From: Sediminibacterium magnilacihabitans
GTDB lineage: Bacteria > Bacteroidota > Bacteroidia > Chitinophagales > Chitinophagaceae
DNA length: 64,000 bases
Assembly (NCBI GenBank): GCA_002973575.1
Contig: PVEQ01000002.1
Location: 62,001-126,000, forward strand
Direction of reading: 5' to 3'
In this document: positions 53,525 to 61,863 of the stretch, in pieces
Layout of the letters: the number at the start of each line of letters is the position of its first letter
Position numbering within the stretch: the stretch's first letter is position 1
Notes under the pieces: model-generated
What the model was told of the DNA's origin: nothing
The model's input: the letters and a program-made list of their open reading frames with translations, nothing else
The model's database searches: none
Position numbers and translations under genes: made by a program

Positions 53525-54685
53525 ATGATTCCATCCTGGCTCAACTGGCGCACCATACTGGTCTTTATAGCCGTACTCATTGTAAGCGGCACCATCTTTT
53601 ATTCGAATTACCTGGCCGGTAAGATCGCCTGGGAAGAAAGAAAAAATGTGGAAGCCTGGGTGGAAGCGCAGCGTACCATTCTCAATGCATCGCCTGGCGT
53701 CAATCTCAACCTGGCCACAAAGATCTCTACAGAGAATAACCGGATACCCATCATCGAGACCAATGAAAAAGACCAGATCACCGGTAATTACCTGAACCTC
53801 GATTCCCAACTGGTAAAATCAAACCCACATTATTTAGCAGAAAAACTGCAACAATTCAAACGCTATAACAGGTTACCCATTGTATTGATCATCCACGAGC
53901 GCCCATACACCGCCAATAAATATTATTACGGCGAAAGCAGCCTGCTCAAAGAAGTAAAATTGTATCCCATCGTGCAGTTGATCATTATTGCACTCTTCAT
54001 AGCCATTGCCATCATTGCCACCAGGAGTTATTACCAGAGCGCCCAAAACAAACTCTGGGCTGCGATGGCCAGGGAAACAGCACACCAGTTGGGCACACCT
54101 GTTTCCAGTTTACAGGGCTGGCTGGAGATACTCAAAGAGCAGGAAGCCAATGCTTCCATTGTTCCCGAGATCAGCAAGGATGTGAACAGGCTGCTGCTGA
54201 TCACCGATCGTTTTGGAAAGATCGGAAGCCTGCCCAAGCTGGAGAGAAGCAATCCTACAGAACAGATACAGCACATGCTGGAATACATGAAGAAAAGAAC
54301 GGGGGGACATGTTCAATTCGAATTCAACGGCGCTGCGCTGGCACATGCCAATCCATTGCTGAGTCCGCCCCTGTTCGACTGGGTATTGGAAAACCTGATC
54401 AAAAATGCACTGGATGCTATTGAAGGAAATGGCAAGATCAGCATCCGTTCGCAGGTGAACGACCGCAAAGAAATGATCCTGGATATAACGGATACCGGTA
54501 AGGGCATTCCCAAAAACAACCTGAACAAAGTATTCAAGCCGGGTTTCACTACCAAAAAAAGAGGTTGGGGATTGGGGCTCCCATTATGCAAAAGGATCAT
54601 TGAGGAATACCACAAAGGCAGGCTCTTTGTAAAATCGAGCGAGCCGGGTAAGGGCACTACTTTCAGGATCGTATTGCCTGCTTAA
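53525..54685 (+). CDS. Orphan sensor histidine kinase
   Basis: 386 residues. Two membrane helices (about 8-30 and 147-165) flank an extracytoplasmic domain (about 31-145). Then follow a HisKA-like segment with the phosphoacceptor in RETAHQLGTPVSSL and a HATPase domain with ENLIKNALDAIEG (N box), DITDTGKGIP (G1) and KKRGWGLGLPLCKRIIEEY (G2). It has no response regulator beside it. The H box ETAHQLGTP differs from the more common HELRTP and is shared by a known Bacteroidota subgroup. Its stop shares bases with the convergent DUF2807 gene. Confidence 0.9.
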   Translation: MIPSWLNWRTILVFIAVLIVSGTIFYSNYLAGKIAWEERKNVEAWVEAQRTILNASPGVNLNLATKISTENNRIPIIETNEKDQITGNYLNLDSQLVKSNPHYLAEKLQQFKRYNRLPIVLIIHERPYTANKYYYGESSLLKEVKLYPIVQLIIIALFIAIAIIATRSYYQSAQNKLWAAMARETAHQLGTPVSSLQGWLEILKEQEANASIVPEISKDVNRLLLITDRFGKIGSLPKLERSNPTEQIQHMLEYMKKRTGGHVQFEFNGAALAHANPLLSPPLFDWVLENLIKNALDAIEGNGKISIRSQVNDRKEMILDITDTGKGIPKNNLNKVFKPGFTTKKRGWGLGLPLCKRIIEEYHKGRLFVKSSEPGKGTTFRIVLPA

Positions 54686-55356
54686 TCCCCTCTTCTTACC
54701 GACCCGCCGCTGCTTACATTGATATCGCGTATCATTCCTGTTCCTTTGTACCGGATCTGTCCGCCGCTGTTGGCTTTGGCTGTGATCTCCTTGGTAATGG
54801 TTACCTGCACGCCGGCTCCGCTGCTTACGCTGGCCTTGCAGTTGACCACACTCAGGTCGTATCCCCTGAAATGCCCGCCACTGTTGCCATCCACCTCTAA
54901 CTCGTTTACCTTACCTGCGAGGTTGATATGGCCGCCGCTGCCTACCCGGGCCGACAAAGTAGAAAGATCAACATTTTTGCTGGTAATGGATCCACCACTG
55001 GATGCCCTCACTCCGTCTAACCGGGTATAAGAAACATAAACAGTGATCTTCCAGTTTTTCCATTTTTCCCAAAACTTCCAGTTGTCTTCGCGGCTGATCT
55101 TCAGTACACCATCCACTACTTCTGTTTTTACCCTCGTTAGCATTTCTTTATCGGAAGCGGTAAGCGCAATTTCCTCCTTGTTGCCTTTCGCGAGTACTAC
55201 GGCTATGCCGGATGATGTTTCGACGGCGTGGAATCCTTTGACCTCTCTTTTTTCAGCATTTTCACCGTAAACCACATCCTGGGCGCGAAGGCCACTCAGT
55301 GAGGCAACAAATAAGGACACAACAATCCATATCTTTTTCATAAGCTCTTTTTTCAT
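54682..55356 (-). CDS. DUF2807 (head GIN domain) exported protein
   Basis: 224 residues from ATG 55356, or 219 from ATG 55341; the second gives the better signal peptide (MKKIWIVVSLFVASLSGLRAQ). The mature part is a right-handed beta-helix-like repeat, with SSGGSITSKN, SGGHINL, SGGHFRGYDL, SGAGVQVT, SGGQIRYKG and SSGGSVR at regular spacing, the mark of DUF2807/head-GIN proteins, which are putative surface or adhesin-like proteins. The stop codon overlaps the stop of the convergent histidine kinase at 54682-54685. Confidence 0.85.
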   Translation of the reverse strand: MKKELMKKIWIVVSLFVASLSGLRAQDVVYGENAEKREVKGFHAVETSSGIAVVLAKGNKEEIALTASDKEMLTRVKTEVVDGVLKISREDNWKFWEKWKNWKITVYVSYTRLDGVRASSGGSITSKNVDLSTLSARVGSGGHINLAGKVNELEVDGNSGGHFRGYDLSVVNCKASVSSGAGVQVTITKEITAKANSGGQIRYKGTGMIRDINVSSGGSVRRGD

Positions 55357-55396
55357 GGAACGGGAGAGCTGAAAATATGTTACAGATGGGCCGGTA

Positions 55397-57385
55397 TTAT
55401 TTAAGCACGACGGCACCCAAAGGGGGTAAGTTCAGCGTCAATTTATAGCAGGCGCTGGGTTTATCAACCAGTTCGGTCTTTATCTCAGGGTTATACACAT
55501 CACCCGTTCCCCAGAAAGCCTGGTCATTGCTATTGAATATTTCTTTCCAGGATTTTTTATCGTGTACATATACTTCCCAATTATGCCGCACGATGGGTGT
55601 CACATTCAGTAATACCAGCACATCGTCTTCGGGTTTCTTTCCTTTGCGTTTATACACCATCACCGATTCGCTGCGATGCTGGAGATCGATCCATTCAAAA
55701 CCACCGGGCTCGAACTGTTTTTCGTAGAGTGCCGGTTCTGAACGATACAATTCATTCAGTTTTTGTACGCAATATTTCATACCACCGTGGCTCACAAATT
55801 GTAACAGGTCCCACTGCAGTTCTGTTTTATGATTCCATTCGCTGGTAGCGGCAAACTCGTTCCCCATGAACAAGAGTTTGGCGCCGGGATGTGTATACAT
55901 ATAAGTATAGAGTAACCGCAGGTTGGCAAACTTCTGCCATTCATCGCCCGGCATTTTATATATCATCGGGCTCTTGCCGTGCACCACTTCATCGTGACTC
56001 AACGGCAGCATGAAATGTTCGTCATAGAAATACATCATGCTGAACGAAAACTTATCCTGGTGGAACTGCCTGAACACCGGGTCCATCTTGAAGTAGTCAA
56101 GTGTGTCGTGCATCCACCCCATCATCCATTTCATACCAAAGCCAAGGCCATCTTCATAAGTAGGCCGGCTGATCTTGGGCCAGTCAGTGGCTTCTTCTGC
56201 AATGGTTTGCACATCGGGAAAATCACGATAAAGGGTTTCATTCAGGTCTTTGATAAAAGCAATGGCTTCCAGGTTACCATTTCCACCGAATTCATTGGGT
56301 TCCCACTGCCCTTCATCCCTGCTGTATTCGAGTCGCAGCATAGAGCTTACCGCATCTACGCGCAATCCATCCACATGGAAACGATCGCACCAGAAGCGCG
56401 CGCTGCTGATGAGAAAAGATTTTACTTCTCCCCTTTTGTAATTGAATATATAGGAGTTCCAGTCGGGATGGTATCCCTTGCGCATATCGGCATACTCATA
56501 AGTATGGGTCCCGTCGAACATGAATAGTCCATGCGCATCGTAAGGAAAATGAGAAGGCACCCAATCCAGTATCACACCAATACCAGCCTGGTGAAAAGCA
56601 TCGACCAGCGCAGCAAAATCCTGCGGCGCTCCGAAGCGCGAAGTGGGCGCAAAATATCCCGTTCCCTGGTAGCCCCAGCTACCATCGTACGGATATTCCA
56701 TCACGGGCATGAGTTCGATATGGGTAAAGCCCATTTCCTGCACATAAGGCACCAATCTTTCTATCAACTGCTGATAGCTGTTGTAAGAATCTTCATTGTA
56801 TTTATCGGGCCGCATCCAACTGCCCAGGTGCACTTCGTAAACAGAGAAAGGCGCCGTTAAAGCATTGTTCTTTTTGCGGTCTTTCATCCATTGGGTGTCT
56901 GACCATTCGTAGTGGGTTTGCCAGGTGATGGAGGCTGTATAGGGACGCAGTTCGGCAAAATGCGCGAAGGGATCAGCCTTATCCAGCCGAACGCCTTTGA
57001 ATCCATGTATATGATACTTATAAGCTTCTCCCTGTTTCAGATGGGGAATGAATCCTTCCCAGATACCGGAATGGTCGAGGCGTACTTTCAAAGGATGTGA
57101 TTCCTTATTCCATTGATTGAAATACCCTGTAACACTTATATAGGTGGCGTTGGGCGCCCATACGGCAAAATAAGTGCCGGGTGTATCCAATACTGTCAAC
57201 TGCTTGTTGCCGAACAGTTCATAGAGCCGGTAATGGGTGCCCTGTTGGAAATTACGGATGTCTTCATCGGTGAACAATGAATAATTCCACACGGGTTGTT
57301 CCGTCTCAACAAAATGGATGTCTTCGTATTTTTTTTTCATCTGCTTTCCAACTTTCGGGTGAATAGGTTTTCTTATCAACTGCAT
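55397..57385 (-). CDS. glgB: 1,4-alpha-glucan branching enzyme
   Basis: 662 residues. An N-terminal CBM48-like domain (about 60-150) precedes the GH13 barrel. The catalytic nucleophile is Asp344 (GLRVDAVSSML), the acid/base Glu397 (IAEEAT), and HDEVVHG follows. The family markers MPVMEYPYDGSWGYQGTGYFAPT and DWVPSHFPYD are present. It makes the alpha-1,6 branches of glycogen. No glgA, glgC or glgP is beside it and the only GlgA-like gene in the window is degenerate. ATG 57385 is used; ATG 57340 (MKKKYEDI) is an alternative. Confidence 0.94.
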   Translation of the reverse strand: MQLIRKPIHPKVGKQMKKKYEDIHFVETEQPVWNYSLFTDEDIRNFQQGTHYRLYELFGNKQLTVLDTPGTYFAVWAPNATYISVTGYFNQWNKESHPLKVRLDHSGIWEGFIPHLKQGEAYKYHIHGFKGVRLDKADPFAHFAELRPYTASITWQTHYEWSDTQWMKDRKKNNALTAPFSVYEVHLGSWMRPDKYNEDSYNSYQQLIERLVPYVQEMGFTHIELMPVMEYPYDGSWGYQGTGYFAPTSRFGAPQDFAALVDAFHQAGIGVILDWVPSHFPYDAHGLFMFDGTHTYEYADMRKGYHPDWNSYIFNYKRGEVKSFLISSARFWCDRFHVDGLRVDAVSSMLRLEYSRDEGQWEPNEFGGNGNLEAIAFIKDLNETLYRDFPDVQTIAEEATDWPKISRPTYEDGLGFGMKWMMGWMHDTLDYFKMDPVFRQFHQDKFSFSMMYFYDEHFMLPLSHDEVVHGKSPMIYKMPGDEWQKFANLRLLYTYMYTHPGAKLLFMGNEFAATSEWNHKTELQWDLLQFVSHGGMKYCVQKLNELYRSEPALYEKQFEPGGFEWIDLQHRSESVMVYKRKGKKPEDDVLVLLNVTPIVRHNWEVYVHDKKSWKEIFNSNDQAFWGTGDVYNPEIKTELVDKPSACYKLTLNLPPLGAVVLK

Positions 57386-57521
57386 TCATCAGCTCATTTG
57401 ACCGTATATCAAACCATTGTTAAATTATGAAATTTTTTAACATTAATTAACAACTATTTTTTTAGTTTTATAACATATTTATGGATTTTGCACTGCGTTG
57501 CATCTCACATTACAATCTGCT

Positions 57522-60293
57522 ATGAAAAATATGAAAAAACTGACGCTTTTACCCTTATTACTTTTTACTTGTTTTTTTTCTGTTTCTTATGCACAACAAT
57601 CTGTAGTGAAAGGAAGGATTGCCGATACGGTATCCAAGCAAAACCTGGAACACGCGGTGATCAGTTTGCTGCATTCGAAAGACTCTACCCTGGTGGGATT
57701 TGCCCGGGCTGATAACAAGGGGCATTTTGAGTTGAAAGGCATGCCTGCAGGGCTCTTTGTAGTGATGGTCACTTATCCTGGCTATGTTGAAATGATCGAC
57801 ACTTTATCATTGAATGGTCAAACCCCTTATGATTTCGGGTTGATCCCGCTCAACACCAAGGCGCACCTGTTGCAGGAAGTAATTGTAAGGCAAACCATTG
57901 CTCCTATCCGTATCAAAGGGGATACCACCATTTACATGGCTGATAGTTTCAAGATGCGGCCCGATGCTACGGTGGAAGACCTGTTGAAAATATTACCGGG
58001 CATTTCTGTGAACAGCAAAGGTGAGATCACTGCACAGGGACAAAAAGTGCAGAAAGTATATGTGGATGGGGATGAGTTTTTTGGTGATGACCCTACTATG
58101 GCTACACAGAACCTGAATAAAAAGGATGTGGCACAAGTGCAGGTATTTGATAAGAAGAGCGATCAGGCGGCCCTCACAGGTATTGATGACGGACAGAAGC
58201 AGAAAGCCATCAATTTAGTGATGAAGGAAGATGCCAAAAAAGGATATTTCGGTAAAGCGGAAGCTGGTAGTGATTTCAAACAATATTACCAATCGAAAAT
58301 TACGGCCAACCGGTTTACCAGTACTAAAAAAATGGGAGCTTACCTGACTGCCGACAGAACAGGCAATAACCACATGAGCTGGGAAGAACAACAGGATTTT
58401 GGAAGTCTGAATATGCAGATGATGGATGGCGGCGGAATCATGATTAACAATGAAGGCGACGAATTCAACACCTGGAATGCCAAGGGTATTCCAGAAAGTC
58501 AGCAAATGAGTTTCATGTACAACAATAAGTTCGGCAAGTTGAAAAGCAATACTGCCAACAATTATGGGTATAACCATCAATTTCTTTCGGGCGACAGCTA
58601 TACACGCTCTACCTATATTTTGCCAGACTCAGTGTATTACAATAACCAGGATGAACACATGAGGGGAAGCCGCATGCGAAATCGCATCAGCACCAAGAAT
58701 GAGTTGAATCTCGATTCCGCTACTACCCTCACTATCAATGCAAGAGGCAGTTGGAGTAAAAACGATCAGGATGCCACCCGTTCCAGCGAGTACCTGAACA
58801 GCCATCAGGCCCTTATCAACAACAGTTTTCGTCACCACTATTCCAATGGCGATAAAAACGACCTCAAAGCAGATGTATTTCTCAAACGTAAACTGAATAA
58901 GGCCGGTACCCGTTCCGTAACCATCAGCGCCGGCATGGGCAAGATCACCGACAATTCAGATGGATACCTGTATAACAAGACCCAGTATTATACGAACGGG
59001 CTGGTCGACTCCACACAACTGATCGATCAGCGCAAACGCAATGCCAGTATTATTACTACTTCCCAGGCAATGGTGACTTATGTTGAACCGTTAACTAAAA
59101 GGACTTCTATCAATCTGAATTATACATTCAACAGCAGTAACAGTGAACAAGACGCGCGTTCTTATGAAAGAGGCAATGGTAAATATGACTCACTGAACCT
59201 GCTTTACAGTAACCATTTCAAATACGATTACTATTCTCACCGCGGAGGCATCAGCTGGAACTACATTTATAAAAAGATCACATTGCGGGCTGGTTTAGGT
59301 TTGCAGGAGCTTTCAATGAAACAAACCAACCTGTACAAAGATTCTTCTTATGCACGCAATTTTGTCAATTATTTTCCTTCTGCTAATTTCAGTTGGCGAT
59401 TTGCCCAAACAGGTGTCTTCAACCTTGGTTACAATGGAAACACACAGCAGCCATCTCTCTCTCAACTGCAACCTATTTTAAATAATATCGATCCTTTGAA
59501 TATCACCATTGGCAACCCCGATCTTAAACCGGCATTCAATCACAATTTTAATTTCTACATGTACCATTATAAAGTCATTTCCAAGCGAAATATCAATCTT
59601 TGGGGTGGCATTAATATCAACCAAAATGCTTTCAGTAATAAAAGTATTGTAGATAAGCAAGGTAAAAGGACCAACCAGGCGGTCAATGTAGATGGCAATT
59701 ACAACTATTATTTAGGAATTAATATTGGCAAGGAAATCAAATTCATGAAACTCTCTATTAATTTCTCGCCACGTATGAATGGTGGCCAGTACAAGAGTTT
59801 CATCAATGGGCTTGAAAATACCACCAGGAATTTCACTATTTCACCGGAAATAAATATTGGCCGGTATTCCGAAAAGAAATTCGATCTGAATCTCTCCTAT
59901 GGACCGGGGTATAACCAGTCTACATCATCCTTCAGCACAAGTATCATCACTAAATATTGGACCCAAAACTTCGGTTTAAACTTCCATTATTTCATGATCA
60001 AAAACTGGATATTCGCTACCGATATAGACGCCACCTACCGGCAGAAACTATCTCCTGGTGATAACGGAATCCATACGTTCGTGTGGAACGCTTCCATTGA
60101 GAGAAAGATCATACCGAAAAAAGACATTTCTCTTATTGCATCCATCAATGACATCCTCAACCAGAGAGTCGGATTCCAACCAAGTATTACCAGCAATTTC
60201 ATATCGCAAAACACCTATACCACGGTACAACGTTATGCCTTGTTATCGCTGAGATGGAAATTCAACAAGAACAGAAAATCTTCAGACAACTAA
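57522..60293 (+). CDS. Large outer-membrane beta-barrel protein with carboxypeptidase-regulatory-like domain
   Basis: About 923 residues from ATG 57522 (ATG 57531 is also possible). Signal peptide MKNMKKLTLLPLLLFTCFFSVSYAQ, a carboxypeptidase-regulatory-like domain (about 27-110), a plug-like region (TVEDLLKILPGISVNSKGEITAQGQKVQKVYVDGDEFFG) and a long beta-barrel. The family is the outer-membrane beta-barrel / TonB-dependent-receptor relative that lacks the standard plug motifs. GLPGLI proteins are often encoded directly after such genes and the same is true here. The transported or displayed ligand is unknown. Confidence 0.86.
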   Translation: MKNMKKLTLLPLLLFTCFFSVSYAQQSVVKGRIADTVSKQNLEHAVISLLHSKDSTLVGFARADNKGHFELKGMPAGLFVVMVTYPGYVEMIDTLSLNGQTPYDFGLIPLNTKAHLLQEVIVRQTIAPIRIKGDTTIYMADSFKMRPDATVEDLLKILPGISVNSKGEITAQGQKVQKVYVDGDEFFGDDPTMATQNLNKKDVAQVQVFDKKSDQAALTGIDDGQKQKAINLVMKEDAKKGYFGKAEAGSDFKQYYQSKITANRFTSTKKMGAYLTADRTGNNHMSWEEQQDFGSLNMQMMDGGGIMINNEGDEFNTWNAKGIPESQQMSFMYNNKFGKLKSNTANNYGYNHQFLSGDSYTRSTYILPDSVYYNNQDEHMRGSRMRNRISTKNELNLDSATTLTINARGSWSKNDQDATRSSEYLNSHQALINNSFRHHYSNGDKNDLKADVFLKRKLNKAGTRSVTISAGMGKITDNSDGYLYNKTQYYTNGLVDSTQLIDQRKRNASIITTSQAMVTYVEPLTKRTSINLNYTFNSSNSEQDARSYERGNGKYDSLNLLYSNHFKYDYYSHRGGISWNYIYKKITLRAGLGLQELSMKQTNLYKDSSYARNFVNYFPSANFSWRFAQTGVFNLGYNGNTQQPSLSQLQPILNNIDPLNITIGNPDLKPAFNHNFNFYMYHYKVISKRNINLWGGININQNAFSNKSIVDKQGKRTNQAVNVDGNYNYYLGINIGKEIKFMKLSINFSPRMNGGQYKSFINGLENTTRNFTISPEINIGRYSEKKFDLNLSYGPGYNQSTSSFSTSIITKYWTQNFGLNFHYFMIKNWIFATDIDATYRQKLSPGDNGIHTFVWNASIERKIIPKKDISLIASINDILNQRVGFQPSITSNFISQNTYTTVQRYALLSLRWKFNKNRKSSDN

Positions 60294-60303
60294 TCACCGC
60301 AAT

Positions 60304-61038
60304 ATGAAAAAGATATTATTCCTGATACTTGTATTGACTACCACATGTGCGCATGCGCAAACACAATTCATCCAATCGGGCAAGATAGAATTTGAAAAGA
60401 AATGGAACATCTATAAAGAAATGGAAGGAGAAACCTTTCTCGATAACTTCAAAGACAAGATGCCCAAATTCCAGATCAGTTATTTTAATCTTTATTTCAA
60501 AGATGGAAAAACATTGTATGAGAAAGGAAAAGACTCGGATGTAAAAATTCCTTTTTGGGGTGATCCTATCGGTATTGATGATATCATTTATAGCGACCTG
60601 GAGCACGGCACTTTCCAGAAAAAACAGAAAGTATATGACGAAAAATTCCTGCTCGCCGATTCCATCCGCAAGATCAACTGGCGCATATTCAATGAAACCC
60701 GCGATATTGCGGGGTTCGAATGCAGGAAAGCCGCTGGCATTATCATGGATTCTGTATATGTGGTCGCATTTTATACCGATCAGATTCCTGTTAGTGGTGG
60801 CCCGCTTTGTTTCACCAATCTTCCCGGCATGATCCTGGGCATTGCCGTCCCCAGGTTGAACATTACTATTATGGCAACCAAACTGGAACTGGAAACACCC
60901 AAGGCCGATAAGCTGGTACCGCCTGCACCTGGTAAGTTGAAAAAAACAGATTATAAAAACTTCCTGACCACTTTGCAGAAAGCCATGGGCGATTGGGGCA
61001 AATGGGGGCGGCGTGAGCTATTAAATTTCATGCTTTAG
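60304..61038 (+). CDS. GLPGLI family protein
   Basis: 244 residues with a signal peptide ending near CAHAQ (19). The family is named for a central motif that reads NLPGMILGIAVP here (about 174-185). It begins ten bases after the barrel-protein stop on the same strand, so the pair is an operon. GLPGLI proteins are Bacteroidota-specific and of unknown function; they may assist the barrel protein next to them. Confidence 0.86.
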   Translation: MKKILFLILVLTTTCAHAQTQFIQSGKIEFEKKWNIYKEMEGETFLDNFKDKMPKFQISYFNLYFKDGKTLYEKGKDSDVKIPFWGDPIGIDDIIYSDLEHGTFQKKQKVYDEKFLLADSIRKINWRIFNETRDIAGFECRKAAGIIMDSVYVVAFYTDQIPVSGGPLCFTNLPGMILGIAVPRLNITIMATKLELETPKADKLVPPAPGKLKKTDYKNFLTTLQKAMGDWGKWGRRELLNFML

Positions 61039-61043
61039 TTCGG

Positions 61044-61051
61044 TATCTTTG
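61044..61051 (+). promoter_or_regulatory. -7 element TATCTTTG of pdxJ
   Basis: Exact TAnnTTTG, four bases (TGGT) before ATG 61056. It lies just past the GLPGLI stop at 61038, so pdxJ has its own start, probably leaderless. Confidence 0.6.
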
Positions 61052-61055
61052 TGGT

Positions 61056-61775
61056 ATGACGAAGCTGAGTGTGAACATCAACAAATTTGCCACTTTGCGC
61101 AATAGCCGCGGTGGCAATAACCCCGATGTATTAAGGGCCGCCATCAATGCCCAACAATTCGGCGCCGATGGCGTTACCGTGCACCCACGGCCCGATGAAC
61201 GTCATATCCGTTACCAGGATGTGCGTGATATCCGGGAGATCATCACCACCGAATTCAACATCGAAGGCAACCCTACCGAACAGAAATTTATTGACCTGGT
61301 ACTGGAAACCAAACCGCACCAGGTAACGCTGGTTCCCGATGCACTTGGGCAACTTACCAGCGATCATGGATGGGACACCATCAAACACAAAGATTATCTC
61401 ATCGACATCATTGGTGTATTCAAAAAGGCCGGCATTCGTGTTTCCATTTTTGTAGACCCGGTAGTAGAAATGATAGAAGGCGCCGCACTCACCGGCACCG
61501 ATCGCGTAGAACTGTATACGGAAGGTTATGCCAACGCTTTTGCTTCGGGCAATTCACTCGAAGCTGTTACGCCTTATGTACATGCAGCCAACCGCGCCAA
61601 AGAACTGAAGCTGGGTCTGAATGCGGGGCACGACCTCGACCTGACCAATTTAAAATACTTCAAACAGCATATCCCTTTTCTTGACGAAGTAAGCATCGGC
61701 CATGCGCTTGTTTGCGATGCCATTTACCTGGGATTTGAGAATACGGTACAATTGTACAAACGGCAACTGGCCTGA
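61056..61775 (+). CDS. pdxJ: Pyridoxine 5'-phosphate synthase
   Basis: 239 residues; joins 1-deoxy-xylulose-5-phosphate and 3-amino-2-oxopropyl phosphate to form pyridoxine phosphate. LSVNINKFATLRNSRGG, GADGVTVHPRPDERHIRYQDV, VTLVPDALGQLTSDHGWD and LGLNAGHDLDLTNLKYF are the family motifs, with the catalytic His in VHPRPDERHIR. No pdxA is nearby. The start has a -7 element four bases upstream. Confidence 0.97.
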   Translation: MTKLSVNINKFATLRNSRGGNNPDVLRAAINAQQFGADGVTVHPRPDERHIRYQDVRDIREIITTEFNIEGNPTEQKFIDLVLETKPHQVTLVPDALGQLTSDHGWDTIKHKDYLIDIIGVFKKAGIRVSIFVDPVVEMIEGAALTGTDRVELYTEGYANAFASGNSLEAVTPYVHAANRAKELKLGLNAGHDLDLTNLKYFKQHIPFLDEVSIGHALVCDAIYLGFENTVQLYKRQLA

Positions 61776-61833
61776 CAATCGTTTGCCAAAAATAATTGCT
61801 GTTGCATTATAAATCACTATCAAAAAATGGTTA

Positions 61834-61861
61834 TTATTGTTTGCACCATTGCAAACAATAA
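61834..61861. promoter_or_regulatory. 11-bp perfect palindrome before the fucosidase gene
   Basis: TTATTGTTTGC (61834-61844) and GCAAACAATAA (61851-61861) are perfect reverse complements around ACCATT. The second arm ends two bases before ATG 61864. It may be a repressor site or an mRNA hairpin over the ribosome-binding region. Confidence 0.6.
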
Positions 61862-61863
61862 TC

